Positions 24,723-36,860 of a DNA stretch of 64,000 nucleotides are shown here, in pieces; positions within the stretch are counted from its first letter, which is position 1, and each line of letters starts with the position of its first letter. A model generated the notes under the pieces. The model did no database searches and was not told the origin of the DNA. It saw only the letters and a list, made by a program, of their open reading frames with translations. Made by a program: the position numbers and the translations under genes. Source of the DNA: Cristatella mucedo. Lineage: Eukaryota; Bryozoa; Phylactolaemata; Cristatellidae. The stretch is from the NCBI GenBank assembly GCA_009760855.2, contig WPIO01000010.1, positions 4,508,501 to 4,572,500 of the forward strand, read 5' to 3'.

Positions 24723-25869
24723 CCGAGAGCATTTGACTGCGAGTGTCTTGAGGGAGACCCTGGATCTGTCGAACGTCTGTGTAAGCACGCCTGTTTTCGT
24801 ACGCTTTTCAATGCACTTAGCTGAGGTTTTATTTGCAGGAATGGCCGTGCGACCAGTCAGAGTCTGAGCTGAGTCACTTTACCATTACAACAAGCCCATT
24901 TCTACTACTTGAACTATGAACTAGCCTACAATTTTGAAAATCATAGAAAATTCTAACTCTGCTTTGAAAGTCAGGCTTGAGTGTCCGCTCACGTCGCTAG
25001 TGAGGTCGTCCTATTGACGGGAAATTTTGCATTCATCTTTAGAGGAGAAAAAATTGTAAGTAATGGCTACCATGCTATTGAATTTTACGATAGTTGCGCC
25101 TCCAATGAACTTCGACCGAGCGACGCTAATTAGGCTTTTCTGTGGTTTTTCTTGTTATTCTCTGCGATAGTAATGCTATATAATAGTACTGCTTGCTTAG
25201 CTCGTTTTTTGCGAATCCATTGCTCTCAAAGTGTGGAACTTTTCACTTGCGGTAATTGCTCACGTTTATTCTTTTTCAAATTAAACTTAATTTTTATGAA
25301 TGAGAGTGCATCCTTCCATTCCCATTTCTATTCGCACAAGCTCCCTTTCTATTGGTCAGCATCGGATTTAAGTGACTTTCATTTACAGGGGCTAGCGTGC
25401 ATCGACAAAAACATCGTGAGGAAATCTGATTTGAAAATTAACGACGGTACGTGACGCGTTCAGCTTCGCTGAGCCTTGACCGCAAGTTTTCGCCTAGCAG
25501 CAGACTGTCACTAAGACTAACTGCTACTGTCATATTCTTAATTTTTATCGACTACACTGAGAGATAATCTCACAGCATTTAAGTAAGATTTCGCAAATAT
25601 AATTAAGATAAATATGTTCAAAAGCCTGTTTATCAGTTTTTCATAATTCAATGTATAATTCACTGCTCAATTTTAACTGAGAGTGCATTTTGCCAAGCAG
25701 TTAGCCAAGAAAATTTGTAAAATTAATCTCCCCTGACTTTTAACATGACAATAATCACTGTTGTACCGTTATCACGGTAAAAAAAATATCGGCATTATGA
25801 AAGGGTGATGTCTGCGATTTGTGCTTACGGACGTATTCACGTACTCACATCACGGAATTTCTGTAGGTC
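24723..25869. other. No recognisable feature
   Basis: AT-rich. The open frame at 25152-25454 has no recognisable domain. Confidence 0.4.
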
Positions 25870-26445
25870 TATGCGCGGTGTCTGATATAAAGACCCTCTC
25901 AAGAATCCAGACTTGGGTAAAGTCTCTATATTTGTATTGCTTGATTTTTCCGCAGCCTTTTATGCTATTAATCACTAAGTCCTCCAATAGCACCTCTCAT
26001 ATCGCCTGCGCATCGCTTGCATTTCGCTGCAGTCAACTAGGTCGTATCTCGGTGGTAAACTCTAGAGTATTGCTGTAAGCGTGCAAAGATCATTCGAGCA
26101 TCCACTAAAGTAAGGTTTACATTTGGGCTCTATGTCTGGTCCTTTTTCCTCACGGTTTAATTCCCTATCTTTCCGATGTGATCGCCAAGAACAATCGAGG
26201 TTTTCACATAGATGCAGATGACACACAGCTGTGTCTAGGTTTTTATCCCTCCCAGCCCGCCAGTCAAATTCTCTCAACTCCCTTGCTGCATGTATTGCTG
26301 ACACCCAAATTTGGATGGCCGCAAATTTTCACAAATTGAAGGACAGTACAATCAATTTACTAGTTATGGGAAAATCAATTGTGACTCAGAAATTAGAAAG
26401 CTTCTCGCTCGAAATCAGCTCAACCAGCACGTCACCCATAGCTCC

Positions 26446-26670
26446 GTGGTTTAATTTCAACGACAATGCAAACACCGTAGCGGGCCTCAGCAGGCGTATA
26501 TTCTCACGAGGCTTGCAAGCGTCAGCACACAACCGCTCAGCCGGCGTCCACACTGCCTTCTCCCGAGTCTCTCAGCCCTGCCCCTTTTCCCAGAAACAGC
26601 CGTGTACCCGCAATCACACCAAAGGCGGGTCAATGTGCCGCGGCTGCACCTTTGCCTGTGCCCAAACCAC
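26446..26670. mobile_element. Unclassified 225-bp insertion in L2, with short terminal inverted repeats
   Basis: Interrupts the L2 copy between ...GTTGAATCAGCTC-like and ...GAAATGTAGGTGTC-like sequence. It begins GTGGTTT and ends AAACCAC, a perfect 7-bp terminal inverted repeat. It is more GC-rich than its host L2. No coding capacity, and the superfamily is unknown. Confidence 0.5.
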
Positions 26671-27302
26671 AGCATCTGTATAAAATGTAGGTGTCCTGTT
26701 CCAAAGCAACCTTTTGCTAGACGACCTAATCAGCTCTACGATCATGGCTGAGTCTGCCTTCTTTCAGCTACGTAAAATTTCTAAAATTTGGTCCTGCTTA
26801 GACAGGGAAACCACATCCAAATTGGTTCATGCATTTGCGACATCTCGCTTTGAATTTTTTAACTCACAGCTTGCTGGTATTTGCAATCCCAGTTGATGCA
26901 AAGCTCCGCAGCCAGGCATGTCTGTCATAAGCCACATCAAATCACTTCTCCCTGACCTGCATTGGCTCCGAATCAAGCTGCTTATCGAGTTTAAAGTGCT
27001 GTCACTCACTTTTACGTCTCTCCATTCTCTGGCTTCACCATATCCATCAGAACTACTCCCCAACCAGGCCAGTCATCGTACCATCAGCTCTTCTGACTCT
27101 CTATCGTATAGCGATGCCTAGCAAGAACCTCACATCCTTTAGAGACCTTACCTTTACTTTAGTTCGTAGGCTCTCAAAGCCATGACCTCACTACCAATTG
27201 AGGTCACGACATTCCCTGACTTGACAACGTTTGCAAAGAAGCAAAAAAATTACCTGTTTGCTACTGCGTTTGATTGATCCTTGCAATTTGTCTTTTGTGT
27301 GC

Positions 27303-27446
27303 TCAATAATAATAATATAATTCATTTATATAGCGCCCCAAGAGAACTTAATCTCTATTCAGGCGCTTCACATATGCCTTGAGGCTCGAGCCCACGACCT
27401 CAGTCAGACCTTGGTCGGGGCGAGCACCTTAACCGCTAGACCTGCT
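27303..27446 (-). mobile_element. SINE-B copy inserted in L2
   Basis: On the minus strand: CTAGCGGTTAAGGTGCTCGC, a box-B-like GGGCTCGAGCC, CATATGTGAAGCGCCTGAAT, GAGATTAAGTTCTCTTGGGG, then CGCTATATAAATGAATTATA. It splits the L2 3' UTR at GTGCT / CGTGCTGACACAATGCATG. The target duplication is degraded. Confidence 0.92.
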
Positions 27447-27660
27447 TATACGTGCTGACACAATGCATGTTACCACTAACCATATTTACATGTTGGCTGT
27501 GTGCGTGTTGCCTCTAGCCCCATTAGGATTGTTGACGCTGTGCATGTTACCACGAACCATTTGCTCATTCTACTGTAATATCATACGCCAGGTGCCTAGA
27601 ACGAGATTAAGTTCTTAGAGGGTGCTACACAAATGTATTGCTGTTTCATTATCTTTAAGA

Positions 27661-28310
27661 TATGTATACTAGCAATCCTCAAAAAAATCGAACAGTCACC
27701 GGCAGGCAGTATTTTAATTTTCCACTACGTCAATTGGTACGGATAGCACACATAGACCGTTACAATAATGACGTTCAGCCCCCTAAGAGAAATAAATCTC
27801 GATTTAAACCCTTCTCGTGTATCGGAAAGGAATCAAATCAATTCAATATAAATAACGACTTGCACAATTTTATTGCGCATGCATATTAAGGACCATTTAC
27901 GCATCTAGAGCGAATCGTGTTTCTTATTTCTTAAATGTCGTAAAGTCAGGAGACGTGCAGTTAATACGGTGTCGTTTTTGCATAGAGCCTGTCCAGTTTC
28001 TGCTAGAAGCACAATACCCACCGCAAGCTGCTCAATATTTTCGCCAGCGTCTGCTTATATTTAAGAAAAATAAAAATGTTTTAGAGCTATCTTTCTTGCT
28101 AAGGTTGTAGGATTTTGGTGTACTGTTTAGGGGCTGTGTCATTTTGGGATCGCAGCTTAGGATTTTTGGTTATATTTTTCTCGTTTGAGTTTTAGGCTGT
28201 AGGGTTGAGGAATTGGTACTTATATTCAACAGAGATACTCTAAATAGACAAGATAGCTCAAAACGTGTTTATTTAAGGTAAATATAATCAGATTTTGGCA
28301 ACCGCGTTGC
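27661..28310. other. No recognisable feature
   Basis: AT-rich, with short frames only. Confidence 0.4.
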
Positions 28311-29130
28311 AGCCTGCTATAATTATAATAATAGTTATGATACTCTTGATCAAGCGCCCTCAGAGACCCCAATCTCTTTCTAGGCGCTTTACATTTGCTG
28401 CAAAGGAAACACGATCGAATGGTGACAAGGTGTAATGCTTGACAAACAACATGAATAGCACGGTTAGGGTTGACATGCGCGGGGTCAGCATGCAAGTGCG
28501 GTTAGTAGAATTCTGCAATGAAAAATGAACGCGGGTCAGTTGAGCACTGTGCTCATAGCAGAAACTGACCTGCCCCGATTCACAAACGACGCCGTATTAG
28601 CTGCGTCGTGATAAAGAGGAAATCCTGATTAAACAGCCTCTTTTTGTATAGCGACAGAAGAGCCTTTATGGCTATCAACACCGCTTGCAGTGGCGATAAA
28701 AAATTGCCCACCGCAGGAATCGAACCCACGACCTCGGGACTGAGGTCATGAAAGCAACCGCCTTACCTAGTGTGCCATCACGGCTCACCGATGCACGTCG
28801 GTAGCGAGTTCCAGACTTTTGAAAGAATAGGAAGTTAGCCTACGGCAGGATAGCTAGCTAAATGACCTGAGCGAGGCGAGCGAGTCGCGTGAGGAGGAGT
28901 TCGAACTGAGGAGAAAGCACTTGATAAGTAAGGTAAGTCAAAGCATGGGAAAGAAGGGACAGAAAGAGAAAGAGAGTGATAGGACCAAGAAGGTTATTCG
29001 TCGCTTCATTGGAAACTTGTGCAGTTTGAACACAAGTATTGTATGTGGGGGCTCCGACATTTATGACAGACGAGTCTAGCTGTAGAGTTTTAAGCCAATG
29101 CAAGCGTCTTATTGCACGGGTCGGAGGGCT
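28311..29130 (-). mobile_element. L2-clade LINE copy, decayed, split by SINE-A
   Basis: The tail (AAGCGCCCTCAGAGACCCCA, then TAGGCGCTTTACATTTGCTG) and 3' UTR lie at 28350-28510. The body resumes after the SINE at about 28797 (GAGTTCCAGACTTTTGAAAG) and continues to the region reading SLxHLWLKTLQLDSSVI (about 29050-29110). Confidence 0.75.
28620..28796 (-). mobile_element. SINE-A copy inserted in L2
   Basis: Minus-strand SINE-A: CTTACCTAGTGTGCCATCAC is the complement of the box A region and GGAATCGAACCC of box B. The body has TTTTTGTATAGCGACAGAAG and AGCCTTTATGGCTATCA. Confidence 0.9.
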
Positions 29131-30652
29131 TGCAAGGATAAAAATGCACCTCAAGCATCTGGAAAATTTACTGGGCCTGGCTGAAAGACCTGCTGGACCG
29201 CAATCTTGAAGACGTATTCAGAGTACTACCCGTGGACTCGAGGACTTGGCCGCGCCCGGCAGCGATTCAAGGTCAGGCATCGATAGAGCGGCGTCTCTGA
29301 CATTCGCAAAGCAAAACAAACAGGAATTACACACGTTATAAAGTAATATTACATAATGCATCATAAAAATCTACTCGCTGGCAACCAACGTAAAGGCGTA
29401 CTTTATGTCGTGCTTCCGACATACCTACGCAAAAGTAAAACAATCGATTACCCTGTACCCGGACATCGCCTTCGTTTTGGCCGCCGGCAAGCAAGCCGAT
29501 AGCGTATGTACAGGTGGGGTCGACCTCGGGAGTCGGAGAACGTGATGGTGACGTAGACGATCCGACTCCAAAAGGCTTCCTCTCGTGCGCAGCGCGAAGC
29601 AGACGAGGCGCTATACAAGAGCTACACAAAGATGTATATTTCGCCTGAAGAACGAGTGGCGATGTTAAGCACTGGTACGTGGCTCTAATGGCTCGCATAG
29701 GCTTCCTGTACACAGCGAATTTTCTAGCAGACGTTCGAGACGGAAGTTTCAAAGTCGAAGAAGAAAGAGAGAGGATAGCGCTCGTGAAGGTCGACGGACG
29801 GGCAGAAAGATTGAAGCAAGCAACGCAGGGGCAGGCTATCCGCGCTGCCATCTGTCGTACAGTGGTCCAGCTGGCCGAAGCAGGCAGCGGCGTGCATGCG
29901 AGCAGGATGAGGCGATTGACGTTATCATGTAAAGGGAGCGTAATAAGCTCGTGCATTGTCGCCTAATCAGTACCCGAGCGTCAATTAAATTCACTACGTA
30001 CTGCAATATAAAATCAACAGGGACCGCCAGCAAAATCAATATAGCATTGTAAATTAAACTACTTAACAATCTGAATATTAATAGCCGAACTGCGATCGCG
30101 TCGGATCCTACTTTAGGGAACCAAGTCTCGTAGTCGGGAAAAGCATCGTAGCTTCCAACTGGTGGCATTGCTCATTGCAGATTTTCCGGTCGCGCTTAGC
30201 TGTGTTGTTCAGTCAAAAACTTTCATTGAAATATAATTAGATATTGTAGAGTTTAGAAATATATAATTTTACAGATTTTTAGCTACTTCATCATCGTAGA
30301 AGCAAATAAAAGGGCATGCTAATTCAAGTCTAGTGATACAGCGAGCCCAGCATTAAGTTTTGATTGGCATAGATACTATTTATTACCATTTGGGCATTCC
30401 ATGGTCACAGATAGATCGAATTGTCCACGGTCAAATAATGACCTGGAATACAAAGTTCTTGTCGAAAAAACCGCATTCAAATTGTTTGGCCCGAGATGAG
30501 TACTCCCGAGGGAGTCATATTGGTGTGTCATTTCCGTTCCTCCGTAGGTGAGCCATTATCTAATCACAAACAAGGGTCACGTGACGTAGGCTACTTCATG
30601 GGTTCGATCTCTTATGCTGCATTCAACCCCTGCTAGCGTGCTGCATGTGATC
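29131..30652. other. Unassigned; GC-rich island with open frames on both strands (29400-29970)
   Basis: 29336-29956 is open for 206 codons on the minus strand, and 29679-29966 is open for 95 codons on plus. Neither matches a domain I know. The stretch is clearly richer in GC than its surroundings. It could be an exon, a promoter-proximal region of DNAJC12 or an old element. AT-rich sequence follows to the first DNAJC12 exon. Confidence 0.35.
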
Positions 30653-30748
30653 ATGGACAGGCCCTTTCCACTACTCTCTGACGTATATACTACTGATCAT
30701 CGGCCGGAGACATACTACGACGTCTTGGGGTGTACGCAGTCTTCTACG
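30653..30748 (+). CDS. DNAJC12: DNAJC12 exon 1
   Basis: 32 codons ending TCT TCT ACG, then donor GTCAGT. Phase 0. Joined to exon 2 it gives CTQSST-AEQINAEY, a gap-free match to human CDELSSVEQILAEF. Intron 1 is 542 bp. Confidence 0.9.
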
Positions 30749-31580
30749 GTCAGTTCTGAGTGTGGGATTCCCACCGGGGTGGCTATGACTTTGTAAAGGG
30801 TCAAGTAGGAAGATTTACCCGCTTAAAGTACGAAGAACTGGGCTTATGATTCTGGATTTGGTTCTGTATGTGCGCAGACTATTCAAAATTGTATATATTG
30901 ATATTGAGTAGCTATTTAGACCCAGTTTCAACCCTTAAACTTCTGTGTCGAAAGCTCATGTGTGCTATGGTTGGATTCTTATTTCTCCCACCTGGTCACA
31001 TCCTCGAAATATCTTCGCGATGGTGGCACTTCGTGTATCTTTCTCGACATATCCGAGCAGAGGGCTATTTTAAAGCCGTCTATGATGGTGTAAGCGTCGT
31101 TTCAGTGCCAGTTTCACGAGAACAAGATACACATTGACTAGCTCATTCGAGCATTCAGTGACAGGTTTGCTGAGCATGAATGTAGTGTTAGCAGCTAGCT
31201 GCCTTTTTAAAGAACGGCGCAATAGCATTTGATGATACCAGTGTTTCGATTTGCCCAAAGCCCGATTTCTCTCGTCGCCATTTTTTGCAGGCAGAACAAA
31301 TAAACGCAGAGTACCGGGTTCGAGCACTGGCTTGCCATCCAGATAAATGCCAAGCAAACGATGAAGCTGCTGCAAGTAGGTTGAGCTGGCTCCTTGGTGC
31401 TAACTTTTAGCCAAGACAATGCGCTTGACGAAGTGGGCATTTTTTGCCGGCTGCTTTACTTTTGACGTAGAGTCGTAAGCCGGGGTGATACGTTTTCAGT
31501 GAGGAACCTGGCGATGTTAGCTTTTGTATATGTGATTTCAGATGCTGCTTAACTAATCTGGTGTTGCAAGTCATACAAAA

Positions 31581-31637
<57 letters not shown>

Positions 31638-34600
31638 TTCGGGTGCTGCATAACCAATCAGGCCGCTAGATAAGGATGCTTATGCCCCATGTGTTGGTAC
31701 GCGTGTGCGAGTTAAATCACTTGCTACTTCTTCCAGCATAGATTATAGCTACTGCGCTCTTGCAGTCCACCGTGCTTTACTCTCAATTGCCGAATCGACT
31801 TCACGAAAAGTTCAGCAGTCATGCCACCCCTCATCAGCAGTAAAAAAAATCCTGGCTGATTAAACAGCCTCTTTTTGTATAGCGACAGAAAAGCCTTTAC
31901 GGCTATCACCACCGCTTGCAGTGGCGATAAAGGATCGCCCACCGTAGGAATCGAACCTACGACCTCGGGACTGAGGACGTGAAAGCAACCGCCTTACCAA
32001 GTTTGCCATCAGTATACAGATCCCCGAAACTGTCACGTACAGTGCCTTCTACATCTTTATTTTAGCTTTACATCTTTATTTTAGCTTTCTGCGATTCAAA
32101 TATTATTTTATGTTTACACACATCGCAATTCCCCTTGCTCCTGTACGCATGAAACATGTACCAATCTGAAACCTGCTTTGTCCAATCAATTGACTAATCA
32201 ATTGATTTGCTCCTCTTCAGTATAGGAAAATTAATTAGAAATATATATATCTAATAATATATCTAATCTCTTAAGGTGCTGAACACATTTTTATTGTTAT
32301 TGTTATTATTGTCAGCCCTTTGGCAGTTGCGTCTGTCAGCTCCTAACTCCCCCAGTCACTCCTCAACTAGCTCCATCTCTCAGTGATGCTCGAGGCATGC
32401 ATTTACTCCACAGTGACTGGAGAGAATGCAATCCTGTACATGCAGTTCTGGCTGTGCAGCTGTTGGATTGCTCATGCCAGGCTGTGGCTGTTCCATAGTT
32501 TGCATACCGGGCTTTGCAAAGCAGCCGTCCTCAGTCCCGTTAGATCTGGTCACCACTGGTGCATCACTGACACAATATGGATACTTATTCATGCCGTGTG
32601 TTGAGCACGAGTTCTTTGCTTTTGCCAAGGAAATGCTAAACCTTGCATATGATACTCCATTTAGCTTTTTGCATCACTCAGATTGGGGGGCTGCTGGGCT
32701 TGCATAACTTATTCGTTACGATAAATTAAGGCTTTGATCTGGCTGTTAGTCCAAAAAGCCTAGACAAAGAGCAATGTTTTAGGGGCCAAATACTTCAGCA
32801 GCTATTGAAGACCTTATATGATGCCCTAATTGCAAGTGTTGACACTTTTTTAAAGAAAGCTCCGTAAGACTCCTAGTTCTGAATCATTAAACTTGCTCAA
32901 TTTTGGTTGTGAATATTTCGTAGAACAGAGTCTGCTGACTGCTTGGTCTGCTCCGAGGGATCGTCGAAATTGTATGGGTGATAATGCTCCTGGGACTTCC
33001 GGCGATACCCATTCGAGGTCTAGAGTTATCCCTTATTACAAAATGCTCAGCCAGAGGCCTCAGCAAGTGCAGTCCTGCCCAAAATATTTGGTGCATCTTG
33101 GGGATCAAGATAAAGCCTCGAATATTTCAGAATTGTATTGACTGTTGGCCAATGCAATTTCACCAAAAAATTGGATTTGCATGAAATATCAGTATTTGTT
33201 GCAAATTGTGCATGTTACCACCCTGATTTCCATACCTGGTGCAAAAATGTGTACAATTACCTTTCTTAGCAATATATGGGGCTGTTTCTAGCTGAGGGCA
33301 TAGTCACCACCAATTACAAAAAAATGTTTGTGCATAGATGAAGTATCTAACAAGCGGTCTGGTTTCCTGGAGGAGCTATACTAATATGATTATTATAATT
33401 AGAATTGTTTGCACCGGCTGATAATGTAGAGTAGGATGTAGTGGATGCACTAAGTATCCCTCTCTCAAATAATGTATCACAAAAACCCATGAGGCATTTT
33501 CTCAGTGACCATCAAATGCTTGAAGCATGCTATTTTGAGCATGCAGCTGCAGTTTTTTCTGACAGTTCGAAACGATGCAAGAAATCGATTGGTGCAGTAG
33601 AAAGGAAAAAACACTCTATAGCGTTTTCTGATAAATGAAGGATGAGCAAGTTATTTTACATTTTCCCCCAGTTCATACTGTCATGCAAAACTCAATATAT
33701 CTCAAAAGCCTTTAGCATTCTTGATGAGGTGCCTCACACAGTCGTTTAGCAGAGCCAAGGGGTGGGCAGAAGGCACTTGCTCCCTGTTTTTCTCAGTAGG
33801 GGGTAGCGACCCGGGCCACCCCTATACCTACGCCCCGACCGTCACGAAAGACGAAATTATGTCCTGCTTCCAGTGGACGAGCACACGCGTTGGGAGCATG
33901 TAGGATAAACACACTGATTATTCGCTGTAATGTGTTTATTCTTTTTGGGTTTTGCCCCTGCATGAAAATGCTGGCTCCACCCCTGGTCCTAGAGATGCAT
34001 TGTTCGAGTGAGGATACTTGAAACGTTCCAAAATCTTTACTAGGCCATTTCTGATGGTGCTGTCAAAAACCATCCTTCGACAACTGTAACTGTTTCTGAA
34101 CCACCAAACAAGTCAACTTTGTGTGTTTTCTGGCCTAGTAGGCTAAGGAAGCAGCACATACAATTTGCATCATTTATTAATACCTCATATCAAGTTGACT
34201 GCTCCTCTTTACAGGAATATTTAATAAAAGGCAAACAGATGTATAGAATGATTTGAAGAGAAACCAGAGTAGTATAGTATGTTTTGACCTAGATTTTGAA
34301 AAACGCAACGTACTAATGCTTGAGATTTCTATCGATTCTTGGGATGCACTAACTTTTTTGCCAGCACTGTATGTGCTTGGTCATCGTTCTACAACAAGAG
34401 GTGCCCAATAGCCTTTGTTGCAGATGTTTGCTTGACTAGCCAGCTCCTAAAATAGGAGAGGATGACGTGTAAAGATAACGTAACTGCAACGATGAGTTTC
34501 TATGCCACGTCGTATACCAGCAGGTGGCACTTTCAATGTTTGTAGGTCGCTTTCAGGTGTTGCAGCAAGCCAGAGAAACACTTGCCGATCCCGAAAGAAG

Positions 34601-35031
34601 GCAAGATTACGACCAATGGCTCAGAAGTGGCCTCGATGTAACCTTTCGTCAGTGGCAATCTTTCAGACATCGCTCTCACGTTGTAAGTATCCTTCAGCAT
34701 GGCTGCCCAGACTGATTTAACGTGGTTTTGTGTTCAAAAGGCGCCGTAACATGATTTTGCTTCGATGGCTGTTTCTCTATCATCCTGTTAGTTCTTCTTT
34801 GTATGCAAAGTATTATTAAGACTCTGAACAAGCCATGGCTCTTTTTAGGCTATGCATTTTTGCACTATAGTGCCTGATGCACGAATGTTGACCGATGGTG
34901 CACCGACTTCGACAGGATCACCTTCGATATGTCGACTGTCAAACGCTGGCCTGCCTGGCAGCAAAATCACCCAGGGACAGTGGAGCAACGGTGCTGCCAT
35001 CCGGACGGCTTTCAAGAACTATGCTATTTAG
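30653..35031 (+). CDS. DNAJC12: DNAJC12-type J-domain co-chaperone (4 exons)
   Basis: Exons 30653-30748, 31291-31375, 34546-34682 and 34849-35031 join in frame to 166 codons plus stop (human DNAJC12 has 198). The J domain begins ETYYDVLGC (residues 19-27), followed by AEQINAEYRVRALACHPDK (33-51) with the HPD motif at 48-50 that stimulates HSP70 ATPase. Then come FQVLQQARETLADPERR (63-79) and YDQWLRSG, then a conserved-looking AMHF (from 107) that lines up with the human SMHW. The protein ends FKNYAI, matching human FRNYEI. In mammals DNAJC12 works with HSC70 to fold phenylalanine, tyrosine and tryptophan hydroxylases in the cytosol. The same role here is inference. The ATG at 30653 (MDRP) is preferred over one at 30614 because the family starts MDA close to the J domain. 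No breaks were seen. The gene is convergent with the MARCHF gene. Confidence 0.94.
31291..31375 (+). CDS. DNAJC12: DNAJC12 exon 2 (HPD motif)
   Basis: Acceptor TTTTTTGCAG at 31281-31290, donor GTAGGT after 31375. 85 bp: 28 codons plus one base. Intron 2 is 3170 bp and carries a (TA)n tract, a SINE-A and an L2 tail remnant. Confidence 0.93.
31583..31634. repeat. (TA)n microsatellite in DNAJC12 intron 2
   Basis: About 50 bases of alternating TA. Confidence 0.97.
31852..32018 (-). mobile_element. SINE-A copy in DNAJC12 intron 2
   Basis: Minus-strand SINE-A from CCTGGCTGATTAAACAGCCT to CCTTACCAAGTTTGCCATCA, with box B complement GGAATCGAACC. The last bases of its tail side are missing. Confidence 0.9.
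32255..32315 (+). mobile_element. L2-type 3' tail remnant in DNAJC12 intron 2
   Basis: A short piece, CTAATCTCTTAAGGTGCTGA, followed by (TTATTG)n. It resembles the second arm of the L2/SINE-B tail but is too short to assign to either. Confidence 0.45.
34546..34682 (+). CDS. DNAJC12: DNAJC12 exon 3
   Basis: Acceptor GTTTGTAG ending at 34545, donor GTAAGT after 34682. 137 bp: two bases completing a split Ser codon, then 45 codons. Intron 3 is only 166 bp. Confidence 0.92.
34849..35031 (+). CDS. DNAJC12: DNAJC12 exon 4 (C-terminus)
   Basis: Acceptor CTCTTTTTAG ending at 34848. 60 codons and a TAG stop at 35029-35031. It begins AMHF and ends QWSNGAAIRTAFKNYAI, which lines up with human RWSKDAPSELLRKFRNYEI. 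A longer overlapping open frame in another phase (34895-35125) is a shadow. Confidence 0.9.
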   Translation, partial: AMHFCTIVPDARMLTDGAPTSTGSPSICRLSNAGLPGSKITQGQWSNGAAIRTAFKNYAI

Positions 35032-35185
35032 CATATGCTTTGATATCATTGCAACTCCTCTAGGTGTCGGCATCTTGTTCCGCGACATGCTTGGGTCGCT
35101 GACCATCGACACACACGTGCTCTGAAGAACACTCTTAGTCGGGCACATTCATGCATTTATTGAGGCTGCAATGATAAGCGATTTC

Positions 35186-35191
35186 AATAAA
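35186..35191 (+). promoter_or_regulatory. Polyadenylation signal AATAAA of DNAJC12
   Basis: Canonical AATAAA 155 bases after the stop codon, the first downstream in the right orientation. Confidence 0.7.
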
Positions 35192-35221
35192 TGGTGCCGA
35201 TTACGCATTTCGGTACAGACT

Positions 35222-35440
35222 GGTTTCATGGCTGAGCATTGAGCATCCTTGAACTCCTTTAAATGCAATCAGTTGGAGCAATTGAACAGACAACAGACAT
35301 GATCTCACGAAACAAATAGAAAGTGCGAAGCATAGCTGAGTCAGGAGGGCAATTGTGTGAGTAGCGAGGAAGCACCTGCTAAGGACGGCTGGAAAGGATG
35401 TGCCACAGTTGGCAGCAGGAGAGTAGATGCCTTTTTTGCA
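35222..35440 (-). repeat. Unclassified repeat R3, copy 2
   Basis: Diverged match to 8840-9010, with GTTGGCAGCAGGAGAGTAG as the best block. On the minus strand it reads YSPAANCGTSFPAVL. Confidence 0.5.
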
Positions 35441-35582
35441 AGCAAACCGGTTGGTAGGGGTGTAACTGCTTTAGTCCTGCTTTACCCACCAGCAACACCC
35501 GATATTATCGATCACCAGATCCTGAGAAGTGATTTAGAAAACATTTGGCTGGGTGGATGAGACACGATAGGTCACATGGGTG

Positions 35583-35752
35583 ATCCGTGATGGCTCACTA
35601 GGTAAGGCGGTTGCTTTTCACGACCTCGGTCCCGAGGTCATGGGTTCGAATCCTGCGGCGGGCGATCCTTTATCACTGCTGCAAGCAGTGGTGACAGCCG
35701 TAAAGGCTCTTCTGTCGCTACACATAAGAGGCTGTCAAATCAGCTAGTATTT
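35583..35752 (+). mobile_element. SINE-A copy between the two host genes
   Basis: Head GATGGCTCACTAGGTAAGGC, inverted repeat ACCTCGGTCCCGAGGT, box B GGTTCGAATCC, body GCGGGCGATCCTTTATCAC and AGCCGTAAAGGCTCTTCTGT, then GAGGCTGTCAAATCAGCTAG. The (TTTA)n tail is lost. Confidence 0.93.
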
Positions 35753-36119
35753 TGTATGACCACATAATGCCTGTGCAATGGAGTCTAAAACATTGTCAAG
35801 CAAGCTACCAGCTAAGTGCTCACCGATTCCCATGCACGCAGCAGATCGAATTGTTACTGCAAGACCACAGGGCTACAGCTATTGAGCCTGGGGTGTATGC
35901 ATCCGACTATTTATCTGCCGTCTGCAACACCGTTAATCAAAGTATTCGGAGAATTGCCGCACGTCTGCCTCTAGTGCCATGCAGATATTTTATGTGGAAT
36001 CCATTGCTGAAACTCCATTTTGAAACAGTCGAGGCAGCAGCGAGTCCTGCTCTGCCTTGTGTTCTCAACTGGGTAATAGAGATGACAATAATCTCTTATC
36101 GGGTTGTAGCACATTTCCT

Positions 36120-36201
36120 CCTGGTGGACCCCAGGACATCTCCCCCTGAACATTCCCCCGTAGGATATTCCCCCTATGTTGATGAACGCATAACTAAAAA
36201 T

Positions 36202-36246
<45 letters not shown>

Positions 36247-36250
36247 TATA

Positions 36251-36328
<78 letters not shown>

Positions 36329-36860
36329 TATATATATATATATATATACATGATCAAATGAAGTTCGCTCTATCGAAATAAAATCAACTCAGTCAGTTTA
36401 AGTGGCGAATCGATAGCACGACCGAGGAAGGAGGTACGGCCAGCGGGTGTCGGTCGACGATCGATGCCGGTGCAGCAACGACTTTGGCAGGTGAGGTTTG
36501 GACGGACGGTAGCCGGCGGTGCCGATGTCAGAAGGGGCGGCGGCGGCCGAGGACACTGCTACTCGCTCGCTGCTGCTGCCGAGAGCATCTGCTGGCCGGC
36601 CGGGGCAGAGCTTTGACCTTGCACTTGGTGGTCTGCCGAAAAGCAGGAGCCCAGCAACCGAATTTCTAATGACTATAATGTCAGAATATGTTATATGTTG
36701 TATAATTTTTATAACATATGTAAACAAGACAGTTTAAATCATGGCATTTCCATACGGGAGGAGAAGAAATGCCCTACCCCGGGGGAATGACCTACCCCAG
36801 GGGGAAATGTCCGGGGAAAATGTCGGGGGGGGGGAGTCCGGCGGCAATGTCCGTACCCCT
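36120..36860. mobile_element. Candidate non-autonomous DNA element with subterminal inverted repeats
   Basis: Left end (36127-36180) has three short repeats of the type ggACATcTCCCCCT / gaACATTCCCCCGT / ggATATTCCCCCT. The right end (36765-36860) has at least four in the opposite orientation (GGGGGAATG, GGGGGAAATGTCC, GGGGAAAATGTC, GGCAATGTCCG). The interior holds a (TA)n tract and no coding frame. The ends and target duplication are not certain. Confidence 0.5.
36207..36350. repeat. (TA)n / (CA)n microsatellite
   Basis: Alternating TA with short ACAC runs. The Tyr/Ile frames through it are artefacts. Confidence 0.97.

Larger units (their letters stand above)
25870..27660 (+). mobile_element. 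L2-clade LINE copy, decayed, with two insertions
   Basis: Matches from the LLDLSxAF region (about 25935) through the RT (HIDADDTQLCLGF, about 26205-26245) to the tail (CGCCAGGTGCCTAGAACGAG, then GGGTGCTACAC) and a T-rich end near 27650. It is interrupted by an unclassified 225-bp segment (26446-26670) and a minus-strand SINE-B (about 27303-27446). The host reading resumes after each. Confidence 0.88.
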